From: Siphonodentalium dalli
Taxonomy: Eukaryota; Mollusca; Scaphopoda; Gadilida; Siphonodentaliidae
Direction: 5' to 3'
Assembly (NCBI GenBank): GCA_032622095.1
Contig: CP136068.1
Coordinates: forward strand, 5,807,314 to 5,871,313
DNA: 64,000 nucleotides
In this document: piece after piece, positions 8,901-17,029 of the stretch
How the letters are laid out: every line of letters begins with the position of its first letter
Position numbering within the stretch: the first letter of the stretch is position 1
The notes under the pieces: generated by a model
The model's input: the letters and a program-made list of their open reading frames with translations, nothing else
Told to the model about the DNA's origin: nothing
Database searches by the model: none
Program-made: the position numbers and the translations under genes

Positions 8901-10115
8901 CGTACCCGAGAACGGATACGGCAAAATTACTATTGGTATGGGGTTAGCGAAGATATTGAAACATTCGTGGCGGCCTGCCCCCAGTGTAATCAAGGCAAGA
9001 AACCGGTTCGACATGCTAAATGGGAGCAGGTTTCTTTCCACGCTGGGGCCCCAATGGAACGTGTACATATCGATTTTTTGGGACCGTTGCCACTCAGCCA
9101 GAAGGGAAATAAATATATTTTGGTTATGACCTGTCAGTTCACCAAATGGGTCGAATTTATAGCATTACCCGATCAGACTGCCGAAACAGCAGCATACACA
9201 GCTGTTAAAGAGTTCTTTTCGAGATTTGGATGCCCATTCCAAATTTTCTCTGATCAAGGGTCGTGTTTTGAATCAAAGCTGTTCACAGCAATGTGTGAAG
9301 CGCTTCAGATCCATAAGGCACGTACCACGCCATATCGACCTTCCTCGAATGGGGCCGCAGAACGCCAGAATCGGACATTGATGAATGCCGTCCGGTGTTA
9401 TATTGATAAGAACCAGAATTCCTGGGATAGGTATCTTTCACAGCTCGCCGGGGCCATGCGATCATCGGTACACCGTCTTACGGGTTTTACACCAAATAGA
9501 ATGATGCTGGGACGTGAGGTAAATCACCCGTCAGATCTCGTTTTTAATTTTAATTCAAAAATACCAGAATATGAAAACGCGGCCGAATATGTGCAAACGC
9601 TGGTGAAAGAGTATAAAGATTGTCATGAACTCGCGCGTGAGCACTTGAAGGCTGCTTGTAAAAAAATGAAGCGAGATTATGATGTTAAAATTAACAAATT
9701 TGAATATAAGCTTGGTGATTTAGTATACTTGTTGGACACCGCAACAAAGAAAGGCAAAGCCCGAAAACTTTCTTCTTTTTGGAAAGGTCCAGGCATAATT
9801 GCTAAAGTATACACGCCATACCTTTTTAAAATATTTTTTAAAAGTGCCACCAATGTGGTAAATCACGATCGACTGAAAAAGTGTCACGATCGAACCATTC
9901 CGCCATGGCTAACTAAATGTTTAAAACGCTTCCATGAGACGGGAGAAGTCACACTTGAGAGATCCACTGGCCTTTTTTGCGTATGTCAGAAAAAATGGGG
10001 TGGAAAATTGATGCTCCAGTGTGATTATTGCAATGATTGGTACCATGGTGAATGTGTTAATATTACACAGGAAGAAGCTGATCAATTAGACACCTATCGA
10101 TGCCCGAGATGTTAA
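5910..10115 (+). CDS. pol: Pol polyprotein: PR-RT-RNase H-IN with C-terminal PHD finger
   Basis: Open from 5910 (after TAA 5907-5909) to TAA 10113-10115, in the -1 frame relative to Gag. It has no ATG near the protease, so frameshift expression is expected. Protease: catalytic D-T-A (6102-6110) in VVDTAADVTIIS, an unusual A in place of the G of DTG/DSG. RT: YLDD at 7422-7433, preceded by a conserved Asp in KADCLAAYHQV and MPFGLTGSP. RNase H: LDCDSS (about 7857), RRELLAV, RTDHSSL, NADALSR. Integrase: zinc HHCC at 8865, 8886, 8976, 8985; core D, D, E at 9072, 9252, 9360 (D-X59-D-X35-E); GPY/F-like WKGPGIIAKV. The C-terminus (9978-10112) is a C4HC3 PHD finger. No stop or frameshift is seen. Confidence 0.95.
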   Translation, partial: GGFKRERGNFRGLSPIPIIIHDLVTGKNVTSGEIKPELTIKQIKSASAIKVPVKIAGHVTQAVVDTAADVTIISDKLFHQLSPEPPLIKSLHFNTAARDGHMEGMLVGPIDITIGELECSENIYVAPIEDPMLLGMDFLTKYDAKIGANKGSIFLGKRRIPTISKVKPKVAKISRIIVNQRTVIPPQSVVLLQCETIPPLADFTIEPNEQLGEYILPTLHSGYSPPKVCFINSQHSEIILDKLQCVGEAYEVDEVIEHSVKSCAPKPESAPDYLSPGSSPNNSAGDRLVGNSTLPGYLQSLFERSSKLLSGPDIARLEKLLLEFQDVFAKDEFDLGTFSQIEHSIPLLEGARPIKQPMRRTPACFADQEETHLKKLLMAKVIEPSVSEWASAPVLVKKRDGSIRWCIDYRVINSVTRKDVYPLPRIDECLDTLSGNSWFGKADCLAAYHQVTVRDEDRAKTAFLTKYGIFNFIKMPFGLTGSPFTWCRVINLVLHGLNWDICLGYLDDVVLMGNSIQNHLENIEKVLSRFRKYNLKLKPSKCEFFQKSIEFLGRIVSEQGVKMMESSIEVVQSWAVPQNTREVESFCGLVNYHRLFIKNYAELARPLYDITGKHKFKWNPEQQVAFDRLKDALTSPPVLSLPNSTDLFILDCDSSNFAIGGELIQVQDGNEKAIAFGSFVLSPQQRRYCTTRRELLAVVRFIRQFRHYLLGRKFLVRTDHSSLRWLMNFKEPQGQLARWLEELGEYNMVIEHRKGTLHVNADALSRIPADGSCEEYFTGCKLSDLPCGGCKYCTRVFNSWTRFENAVDDVVPLTKGSITFAELSESASPAIRQTDSQPNPPLGFSWEPGDEWEDPYEPTDSVCSNTGWTHSQVDLEISSGLKPEVRVRQTTTPKDNALLADVCTLDELAEFQRYDPDLAPVIGWLETGKDPREGELFISSQATKYIWINRQRFLIKNKLLYKIKRDSQQVLVIPRKFATEILTLAHDIPASGHQGVTRTRERIRQNYYWYGVSEDIETFVAACPQCNQGKKPVRHAKWEQVSFHAGAPMERVHIDFLGPLPLSQKGNKYILVMTCQFTKWVEFIALPDQTAETAAYTAVKEFFSRFGCPFQIFSDQGSCFESKLFTAMCEALQIHKARTTPYRPSSNGAAERQNRTLMNAVRCYIDKNQNSWDRYLSQLAGAMRSSVHRLTGFTPNRMMLGREVNHPSDLVFNFNSKIPEYENAAEYVQTLVKEYKDCHELAREHLKAACKKMKRDYDVKINKFEYKLGDLVYLLDTATKKGKARKLSSFWKGPGIIAKVYTPYLFKIFFKSATNVVNHDRLKKCHDRTIPPWLTKCLKRFHETGEVTLERSTGLFCVCQKKWGGKLMLQCDYCNDWYHGECVNITQEEADQLDTYRCPRC
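5916..5959 (+). promoter_or_regulatory. -1 ribosomal frameshift signal (UUUAAAC plus hairpin)
   Basis: T TTA AAC at 5916-5922 fits X XXY YYZ in the Gag frame (GAT TTA AAC). It lies inside the 40-nt Gag/Pol overlap, because the last Pol-frame stop upstream is TAA at 5907-5909 and Gag ends at 5949. Directly downstream, 5928-5933 (CGGGGC) pairs with 5950-5954 (GCCCG) with one bulge. The outer GGGA at 5923-5926 pairs with TCCC at 5956-5959, and inner 5935-5938 can pair with 5942-5945. The strong helix begins 5 nt after the slippery site, a usual spacing. Confidence 0.85.
9978..10112 (+). other. PHD finger at the integrase C-terminus
   Basis: Cys codons at 9978, 9984, 10020 and 10029, His at 10044, Cys at 10053, 10101 and 10110 give the C4-H-C3 pattern, with CDYCNDWYHGEC in the middle. 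An aromatic residue before the first Cys, a Met before the third Cys and the Trp in DWYH sit where H3K4me3-reading PHD fingers place their cage residues. This is where chromoviruses carry a chromodomain, so I infer a role in integration-site choice. Confidence 0.88.
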
Positions 10116-10170
10116 TATGTTTTATAAGCTCCTACTCGAACTCTCATGCTCAGCCATAAATCAGTCTGTA

Positions 10171-10190
10171 AGGCCTCTTTCTATTTTCAG
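10171..10190 (+). promoter_or_regulatory. Putative 3' splice acceptor upstream of ORF3
   Basis: A pyrimidine-rich run CCTCTTTCTATTTTCAG ends at 10190, 25 bases before the ORF3 ATG and after the Pol stop. It matches the metazoan acceptor consensus well and is positioned like a retroviral env acceptor. Confidence 0.5.
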
Positions 10191-10191
10191 C

Positions 10192-10218
10192 ATGAGTACG
10201 AGTAAGATTATAGAATGA
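10192..10218 (+). CDS. Short upstream ORF overlapping the ORF3 start
   Basis: An ATG at 10192 opens an 8-codon frame (MSTSKIIE) whose stop TGA (10216-10218) overlaps the ORF3 start ATG (10215-10217) as ATGA. If the acceptor at 10190 is used, this is the first ATG of the spliced RNA, so ORF3 would depend on leaky scanning or termination-reinitiation. Whether it is translated is unknown. Confidence 0.3.
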   Translation: MSTSKIIE

Positions 10219-13115
10219 GCGACGCAGAGGCTCTGCACATCGATTCTGATGAGGAGCACAATACTGCTGTCGACACAGAGGCTCTGCACATCGATTCTGA
10301 TGAGGAGCACAGCCAGCCGCCAGAGGACAATTCGTCCAGTGGGGAGCGGGTTGAAATTATGGATGCAGCAGGTATGAATTTGCCTAATATTCAATTGGAT
10401 AATTCTTCCAAACCTATGTTATCCCCTTTGCCAGTATCAGACATTTTAAAGTCTATCGATAACTTGATTGGTGTCGAAGTGAGTGAGGCTAATTCGGCCT
10501 CGGCAAAGGAGGAAATTAACGTATCCCCCACGGAAGGCAAATCTATAATAGACCTGTTCTATCCAAGTTTCCTGACGAATCTGCCTGAGGTTCCCGTGAC
10601 TGAGTCCATTCAAACTCAAGCGGTCGAGTCTATGCAGGTGGACTCTGATGAAAACTTATCACAGCAAACACCAGCCGTTAGCGAGCCAATACAGACTCAA
10701 GCGGTTGCCAACGTTAACCCTCTATGCAAGTTGATTGAGGAAGCCTTCCATCCACCAGCTTGCATAGTGGACGAACAGTGCGTGAGATATATATCTCATG
10801 CTATATTGGACGACACTGGAAGTGACCAAGTGGGCCCACCAAAAGCTAAAATTCCAACTGTAACCATAGCCTCACAAAGCTCTTCCTTTTCAGGGTCAAA
10901 GGAAGTTAGTACAGGCGGTCGAGACACACAACTTCCCGACCATTGTGTGTTTAAGGACTGTGACCGTCCTATTATGGGCCAGCAACGGCATCACTTTTAC
11001 ACGCAGCATGTTAAACCATGCTGGTGGCAATTTGACAACATTTATGGGGCTGTGCCCAAAATATTTCGTCAACAGGTTAGGGACGACTTAAGTCATTTCG
11101 CTGCAGTTTTGTGCCCAGATGTTCGGGAGCTGGATGAGCAATCTCGTCTCACCAAGCTAAGATATTTACTTAACGAACACTGGGACTTAAAGGCAATTCC
11201 TACGCCCTGTTTCTTGGGAGTAATGGCACTCGACCATATCCGAACATTTGGCTCTGATATGGGAGTGACCCCTCCAGCAAGTGGGTTCAGCATAGCACCG
11301 CGGATCAATTCGAACGCATGTTTGACCCATTGGCGGGTCTTGGCAGCCATTCTAAATAAACTGCCCGACAGTGAAATACAGAAATTCCAAAAGTCGAATT
11401 CCCACTTTTGGTTGATGGATATTCTGAGGGATCGCATTGTCAAAAATCGAATCCCAGTCGATGAGTTAAATGAAGCTCGGGCCACCATTTCAGCCTCTGG
11501 CATTTTCAAACCCGAGCGAGCTCCCACGGCTATAGCAGCGGCCTGCATAATCCATGATTTTTATACAGTCGAACACGAGGTCAATTCGGCCGTAACGGTG
11601 AAACCAATTATATCAACCTCACCTGTACAACCGCCCAAATCTACTCCGGTTCCGACCAACCTTTTGAGCGGTCTGACCCGGAAGCAGAGGAGGAAGGAAC
11701 GGTATAGGCAAATCTGCGACGCCCGGCAACAATACACGTATGAAGCCAGACAACAGTACAGGGCGAATAATCCCCTGCCTATCGAGCGGAAACGTACCCA
11801 TCCGGTTTCTGTTACATCCGATGCAAAGAAAGCTTGTTTATCTCAGACAGGCACCAACACCTTACCAGTCGAACCCTCAACCACAGGGCCGACTAAGGCT
11901 ACCAGCAGCGTGAAAACTGTTAGATCATCATCATCATCAAAGTCGGCTCCCATTACTGTTTCAAAGCCGACTAAGCCTACCAGCAGCGTGAAAACTGCTA
12001 GATCATCATCATCAAAGTCGGCTCCCATTACTGTTTCAAAGCCGACTAAGCCTACCAGCAGCGTGAAAACTGCTAGATCATCATCATCCACCAAGTCGGC
12101 TCCCGTTCCTGTGTCAAAGCCGACTAAGCCTACCAGCAGCGTGAAAACTGCTAGATCATCATCATCCATCAAATCGACTCCCGTTACCCTTCCAAAGCCG
12201 ACTTATAAAGCTGTGTTAACCTCCATGACAAAAGCACTAGCTCGCCAGTCTGGCATTCCAAAACGGAAGTTAACGGGAATCGATTCTCATTTTCATCTTG
12301 ATCGAATGTGTCAAAGTCACAAACTGAATGCTAGATTCACAGCACTGGAAGCCATTCAGGCAACTAACATTTCGGTGTCCTTTCCCGTCACTGTCATCGG
12401 TGGCGTCCAGATTTATTGCGACCCCGATAATTACCCAGATATCAACACCTTATCCTGTGATTCTCAGTGGAAGGTTGCTGTCGGGTGTCATCCGAAAAAA
12501 ATCAAGCAGTTACTGGTTCCAGCCACAATGAATAAATTCAAGGCTTTAATAGCACACCCGGCTGTCGTGGCTATCGGCGAAATTGGTCTTGATCGTTCCA
12601 TTATTTTACCGGATAGCGATCAACTGATTCAGGATAATCTCTTCCGGCAAATTTTGGAGATGGTGCGTTTGTGGGGCAAACCCCTAATTATGCATTTAAG
12701 AGGGGGGCCTGGCCAGCATATGGGTCAGGATGTCAGCTACAACGCCCTGGATAAAGTCAGAACCGAAACCCGCGAACATCAAGTGATTCATTTCCACTGT
12801 TTCACGGGATGTAGAGAAATGGTTGACCGGTGGTCGTATCTCAGACCTAACACTTATTTCGGGGTCACCACAGCCTGTGCCGGCTTTAATGAAGTCCAGA
12901 AAGATGCTATTCGAAGCATCAAGCCAGGCAGGTTACTTTTAGAGTCTGACGCACCCCATTTCGGTTCGCAGGGACGTCCTTTTACCACCCCTGCAGTCAT
13001 TGGGGAGGTTGCTGTCTCCTTAGCACGGATCCTGGGAACATCCCCGGAGGATGTGTTAGCTCGGACACAGGAAAATGCCCAAAGACTGTATGGCATCCAG
13101 CCGATCAACCGTTAA
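10215..13115 (+). CDS. ORF3: TatD-family (TATDN2-like) nuclease with N-terminal extension
   Basis: A 966-residue accessory protein with start ATG at 10215. Residues 1-45 hold a duplicated acidic segment (EALHIDSDEEH twice). A C2H2-like cluster is at C244, C249, H260, H265. Residues about 270-460 form a hydrophobic/charged region I do not recognise. About 560-660 has four Ser/Lys-rich repeats of the SVKTARSSSSKSAP type after a basic RKQRRKERYR patch that could be a nuclear signal. The C-terminal domain (about 685-962) is TatD-like with every metal-ligand motif: SHFHLD (H692, H694), GCHP, GEIGLD (E789), MHLR (H827), HCFTG (H861), ESDAP (D912). TatD proteins are TIM-barrel metal-dependent DNases/exonucleases; vertebrate TATDN2 also has a long N-terminal extension. 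I infer a nuclease acting on element or host nucleic acid during replication or integration. An env role is excluded, as no signal peptide or membrane span is visible. Confidence 0.93.
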   Translation: MSDAEALHIDSDEEHNTAVDTEALHIDSDEEHSQPPEDNSSSGERVEIMDAAGMNLPNIQLDNSSKPMLSPLPVSDILKSIDNLIGVEVSEANSASAKEEINVSPTEGKSIIDLFYPSFLTNLPEVPVTESIQTQAVESMQVDSDENLSQQTPAVSEPIQTQAVANVNPLCKLIEEAFHPPACIVDEQCVRYISHAILDDTGSDQVGPPKAKIPTVTIASQSSSFSGSKEVSTGGRDTQLPDHCVFKDCDRPIMGQQRHHFYTQHVKPCWWQFDNIYGAVPKIFRQQVRDDLSHFAAVLCPDVRELDEQSRLTKLRYLLNEHWDLKAIPTPCFLGVMALDHIRTFGSDMGVTPPASGFSIAPRINSNACLTHWRVLAAILNKLPDSEIQKFQKSNSHFWLMDILRDRIVKNRIPVDELNEARATISASGIFKPERAPTAIAAACIIHDFYTVEHEVNSAVTVKPIISTSPVQPPKSTPVPTNLLSGLTRKQRRKERYRQICDARQQYTYEARQQYRANNPLPIERKRTHPVSVTSDAKKACLSQTGTNTLPVEPSTTGPTKATSSVKTVRSSSSSKSAPITVSKPTKPTSSVKTARSSSSKSAPITVSKPTKPTSSVKTARSSSSTKSAPVPVSKPTKPTSSVKTARSSSSIKSTPVTLPKPTYKAVLTSMTKALARQSGIPKRKLTGIDSHFHLDRMCQSHKLNARFTALEAIQATNISVSFPVTVIGGVQIYCDPDNYPDINTLSCDSQWKVAVGCHPKKIKQLLVPATMNKFKALIAHPAVVAIGEIGLDRSIILPDSDQLIQDNLFRQILEMVRLWGKPLIMHLRGGPGQHMGQDVSYNALDKVRTETREHQVIHFHCFTGCREMVDRWSYLRPNTYFGVTTACAGFNEVQKDAIRSIKPGRLLLESDAPHFGSQGRPFTTPAVIGEVAVSLARILGTSPEDVLARTQENAQRLYGIQPINR
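11900..12200 (+). repeat. Tandem in-frame repeats inside ORF3
   Basis: Four copies of a roughly 75-81 bp unit (start ACCAGCAGCGTGAAAACTG) encode TSSVKTARSSSSKSAPITVS-type repeats. Copies differ in the number of TCA codons. They form a flexible Ser/Lys linker before the TatD domain. Confidence 0.9.
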
Positions 13116-13497
13116 ACTCCATATTCACCCTACTTATGTCAGTTGATCAGGTGTTCCAAATTATTTTTTGGCTTTTCGGCTCATAGGAGACACTCTCATG
13201 CTCAAATTTCTGCTCATTACTACTACTTTCCAAAATTTAGAGAGTGCTCATTTTGATTAACAATACAGCCAACTGGAGACCAAGTCAGTAAAGCTGATTA
13301 TACACATCCTTGGAGTCAGTCCGGTAAACCTTACAGGACTGATTATATACCACCAGGGATTTGTAAACTGCCTTGACTGACATTTTGTATGATCATGACA
13401 TACTGTTTCATTCCGACGCTGTACGCCAGTAGGTGCAGTGTTATTTTTTATGTTATTGTGTTGTGAACTTCTGTGATTGTGTAAAGTTCTGTGTAAA

Positions 13498-13590
13498 ACA
13501 CTTTGGATTCATCATTCTTCAACAACTTTGGATTTGTTATTCTTCAACAACTTTGGATTTGTTATTCTTCAACAACTTTGGATTCGCCAT
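13498..13590 (+). repeat. 25-bp tandem repeat in the 3' UTR
   Basis: About four copies of a 25-bp unit (core AACTTTGGATTTGTTATTC); the outer copies diverge. Confidence 0.9.
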
Positions 13591-13665
13591 TTATCAATAA
13601 GAAACTTTGGAGTCATCATTCAGAAATTGGGATTCATTTCGTCACGGGGGGAAACAGCTTTTATT

Positions 13666-13677
13666 AAGAAAAGGGAA
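13666..13677 (+). promoter_or_regulatory. Polypurine tract
   Basis: AAGAAAAGGGAA ends three bases before the 3' LTR (TGTTGTG at 13681). This is the expected site for plus-strand priming. Confidence 0.7.
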
Positions 13678-13680
13678 TAG

Positions 13681-13944
13681 TGTTGTGAAATTGGGATTAA
13701 ACCGGAAATATGGTGCAGAAAGTCTTATTAGACCGGAAATTATACTGAGGATCCGGAGTCGAAATCGAGTGGACCAGCAACCGGAGAAATCAGAACAATA
13801 AAGAAACCGAACCATCCAGACGTATAATTCTACAGTTTATATCCTTTGTAATCCTCGTTTGTGTCAAGATGTATTAATAGTAAGTATGTTCATTATTATA
13901 TATTATATTGTAACTGGTTATTATATACAGCCAATTTTTACAAT
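13681..13944 (+). repeat. 3' LTR (264 bp)
   Basis: Same length as, and by eye identical to, the 5' LTR at 2042-2305. It is followed by the AATAT duplication. Confidence 0.96.
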
Positions 13945-13949
13945 AATAT
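13945..13949. repeat. Target-site duplication, right (AATAT)
   Basis: Partner of 2037-2041. Confidence 0.8.
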
Positions 13950-14221
13950 TAATTCATTTTTACATCTTCAGTAAAACTTGAGTCGCCACAGTACAGTTGC
14001 GAACTTAATCTACAATTTACAAAGCTACAATATTAAAACTTCAAAGTGTTTATACTGGGAGCAAAAGTAACCTAATTGCCATTTTATAATGTTTCAAGTA
14101 ATATTAAGTATTATTGTGCATTTGGGAGTCGGTTTTATATTATTTTGCACGTTGTTGACATGGTACATTTATCCATGTCCGCCAACTATTTTGAGCAATG
14201 CATCGTGGAATCGTGACAAAA

Positions 14222-14424
14222 ACATTCATCAAATATATCAAATATTGAACATTATATGTCATTCACAACTATTACCTTCGTTCCATTGTCATGTTATGGT
14301 TTGAAATGAATTATGCATATCGCGTGACAGTTCCTTGGTTCATTGCATTTTGTATGTTTTGTTGCGCATTTTTGTGTATACTTCCGTGTGCTTATTCGGC
14401 TGCGAATGAATGTTGACATCACGT
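14222..14424 (+). repeat. 203-bp direct repeat, copy 2
   Basis: Differs from 1692-1894 at one visible position. Flanks differ on both sides. The surrounding 13950-14850 shows no gene; a 71-codon frame at 14089-14304 overlaps the repeat and has no recognisable features. Confidence 0.95.
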
Positions 14425-14849
14425 GATTTCGTCTATAACCTGTTTCAATTGTTGTCTACGGTAGGCCGATTCAGTGATGCATTGTGACATAGTTATGTCA
14501 ACTCTTGTGATGTAAAACTACAAATACTTTTATATTTCCTAACTCATATTAATTAAGTCGGTATTTGGTTGGAATTAAAGCGTTGTCTTAAGCTGATTTG
14601 GGACCAAGCGATCTAGTTCTGTATTTACGGTGACGCGTTATGCAGTAGGTCCCTAGATTTGCGTAAGTCTCCGTAGGTCACTCAATTCGCGTAGGTCCCC
14701 GCAGTAATGCAATATATAGTAGGTCTACATGATTTATTGACTGATAAAATGGATTGATACCACTAAATGATCATGTTAGATGTTACTTTGCAATTTGTTT
14801 TTTATAATTAATTTCCTAAATCTGATGGGTTTGTTTGCTTAGTGATACA

Positions 14850-15915
14850 GAGGACTACTTCATAAACTGCAGAGCTACGGAATATCATGCTCAATCCACA
14901 GATGGCTGGATCAGTTTCTGACCCAACGACACATGAGAGTAGCAGTAGAAGGGGAATTCAGCGAAAACGTACCAGTCAAATCAAGAGTACCCCATGGTAC
15001 GGTACTAGGACCACTCCTATTTGTATGTCACATCAACGATCTACCACTAGCAGTAACATCAGAGGTGAAATTATTTGCAGACGATTGCCTGCTCTATCGT
15101 CAAATAAAGAAACACCAAGATCAAATCAAACTACAGAAAGATTTAACTAGAAAAATGGGCAGAAACATGGGGAATGCGATTCAATGCGAAGAAATGTTAC
15201 ATTATGTCCTGCTCCAACACCAGCAAAACTTCGCATATATGTACCAGCTCAGTGATCACATTCTCCAAGAGGTTGAAGAAAATCCATATCTCGGGCTCAA
15301 TTTTTCCAACAACCTTACATGGTCATCTCATATAAACAAAATAGCAAAAAGAGCGAACAGCACCCTTGGTTTCTTGAGAAGGAATCTGAGAAGAGCGGAC
15401 AAGAAACACAAGAAGATGGCCTATATATGAGTCCATGGTTAGATCAGCATTAGATTATGGAGCGGAGGTATGGGACCCGTACAAGAAGGAAGATATCAAG
15501 ACACTAGAGAAGGTTCAAAGAAGGGCTGCAAGGTTTATCACCGGAAAGTATACAGACAGAAAAAAGGGTGCAGTGACAGATGTTGGACAATGAAAACATG
15601 GTACCACTCCAAACAAGAAGAAGCGAGCTCAGGATGAAACTCTTTAGCAGGGTAGCACAGGGGCTGGTGCCAGCTATAAACTCAAATGACATTCTAAAAC
15701 CAAAAAAAGAGGGTAGAACAATTAAGGCGAAAAAATTCCCAGGCTTTGAAACGACAAACATCATCGAAAAACAAGAGTGTATTAACTCAAATTCATTCGA
15801 TCAAATCAGAGCTGTAACACCACAGTACGAAAATTCGTTCTTTGTTCGTACAATTCTCGAGTGGAATAGCCTGGATGTGAGCGTATGTGAAGAAACAACA
15901 GACAAAACAGCTTAA
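14850..15915 (+). pseudogene. 5'-truncated non-LTR retrotransposon, reverse transcriptase C-terminal part
   Basis: The readable protein starts in the RT fingers/palm (QSYGISCSIHRWLDQF), passes VPHGTVLGPLLFVCHINDLP and an intact FADD catalytic box (15074-15085), and continues through a typical LINE thumb (LGLNFSNNLTWSSHI, LGFLRRNLR). After a stop at 15428-15430 the frame resumes (SALDYGAEVWDPYKKEDIKT, VQRRAARFITG) and shifts again near 15580. It ends with FFVRTILEWNSLDVSV, the usual C-terminus of Jockey/CR1/Rex-like RTs. Endonuclease and ORF1 are absent. This is a dead insertion. Confidence 0.9.
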
Positions 15916-16980
15916 GTCCTCCCAACGGCGCACCTACAATCACAAGGCTCCTGCGCTGAGATACCTACATATACATACAGATACAGATAGTCCAGGAGAT
16001 ATTGGACGACCTCAGCACCCCCCCCCCAGGACTTAACTTCACCCCACTAATTTTCTTCCTTAAGGTCTTCTCTAATTTTTTTCACTTGTTAACAAGAAAA
16101 AAAAGTGGCCGCAGAGACTCCAGACAAGATGGCGTCCATCATGGCGGCCATTTTTTTTAAATGCACCAGGTCTCTTTGATCGCCATTATAGTAAAGATGA
16201 TAGCACATACGGTCTTGTTTTCCGCACGATTCGTTATGCTAATATACAACCCTTAGAAATTAGCCAAAAATCCGACACCAGAATCCAATATGGCGGCCAA
16301 GATGGCCGCCGAAATGTGAAAATATGCTATTTTTCTGACATGTTACCACATTTCGTTTGTCTCTGTGGGAAAATGTTAGAAGTTTTACGTCATGTTATAC
16401 ATTTACTAGTATCATATAGAGGAGATTTTGTTAATACTGCCATCTCATTAATCACCTTAGCCAGCACAATGTGACTTCTATATGGTGTAAAGTAATAATT
16501 CTGTGTTCTCAGGAACCCCCCTCTTATCTAATTTAGATCTAAGTATCGCTGCGTGCATGTTCTCGATTTTGGACTGATTTAAATCAAATTTGGTGTGGTC
16601 AACCTGGTGGCTGTTATAATGGTGTTTGTTGTTTTTTTTTCAAATAAGTTTAAAAAATTAAATATGAGCAAGGAATTAAATCTAAATTGATATTAAAAAC
16701 AAAAATTATTCGAAAAAATATATATAAAAAACATACAAATTATAGTTATTTTTTTTTATAGTATTTTTTTTTGGTTAAATTGAGCAAGGTGTTCTATCTA
16801 AAAAAAAAAGTCACCCAAGAACCCTCCATATCAAATATAAGCAAAATAGGCACAATAGTTCTTGAGAAGAAGACGTTTTAAGAATTACTATAGAGGGATA
16901 TAGTTATGGCCCTGGCTTCGCAACTATTTGACCCAGTGACCTCATTTGAACAAATCTGAATGTGAATCACCTAGGGAACA
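15916..16980. other. LINE 3' tail region and AT-rich repeats
   Basis: After the LINE stop come a probable 3' UTR and a C homopolymer (about 16018-16027). ATGGCGGCC-type words recur (16129-16160, 16290-16312), followed by A/T-rich sequence with several A and T homopolymers. No gene is seen. Confidence 0.6.
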
Positions 16981-17029
16981 TCCACACCAAATATGAACCC
17001 ATTCGGTCTGATGGCTCCAGAGAAGAAGA

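Larger units (their letters stand above)
13116..13680 (+). other. 3' untranslated region of the retrotransposon
   Basis: Non-coding between ORF3 and the 3' LTR. It includes the 25-bp tandem repeat at 13498-13590 and the polypurine tract at 13666-13677. Confidence 0.8.
2042..13944 (+). mobile_element. Intact Ty3/Gypsy LTR retrotransposon with HhH-Gag, PHD-Pol and TatD ORF3
   Basis: An 11.9-kb element bounded by 264-bp LTRs that read as identical, with a 5-bp target-site duplication, a purine tract before the 3' LTR, and three long uninterrupted frames. Domain order in Pol (protease, RT, RNase H, integrase) defines Ty3/Gypsy (Metaviridae-type) elements. It is larger than most, because Gag is long and a 966-residue third ORF follows Pol. 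Matching LTRs and open frames imply a recent insertion. It differs from textbook elements in three captured modules: a helix-hairpin-helix at the Gag N-terminus, a PHD finger at the Pol C-terminus, and a TatD-family nuclease in ORF3. Confidence 0.97.

Noticed and set aside
10215-13115. ORF3 as an envelope protein
   Set aside because: Position suggests env, but there is no signal peptide, membrane segment or cleavage motif, and the C-terminus is TatD.
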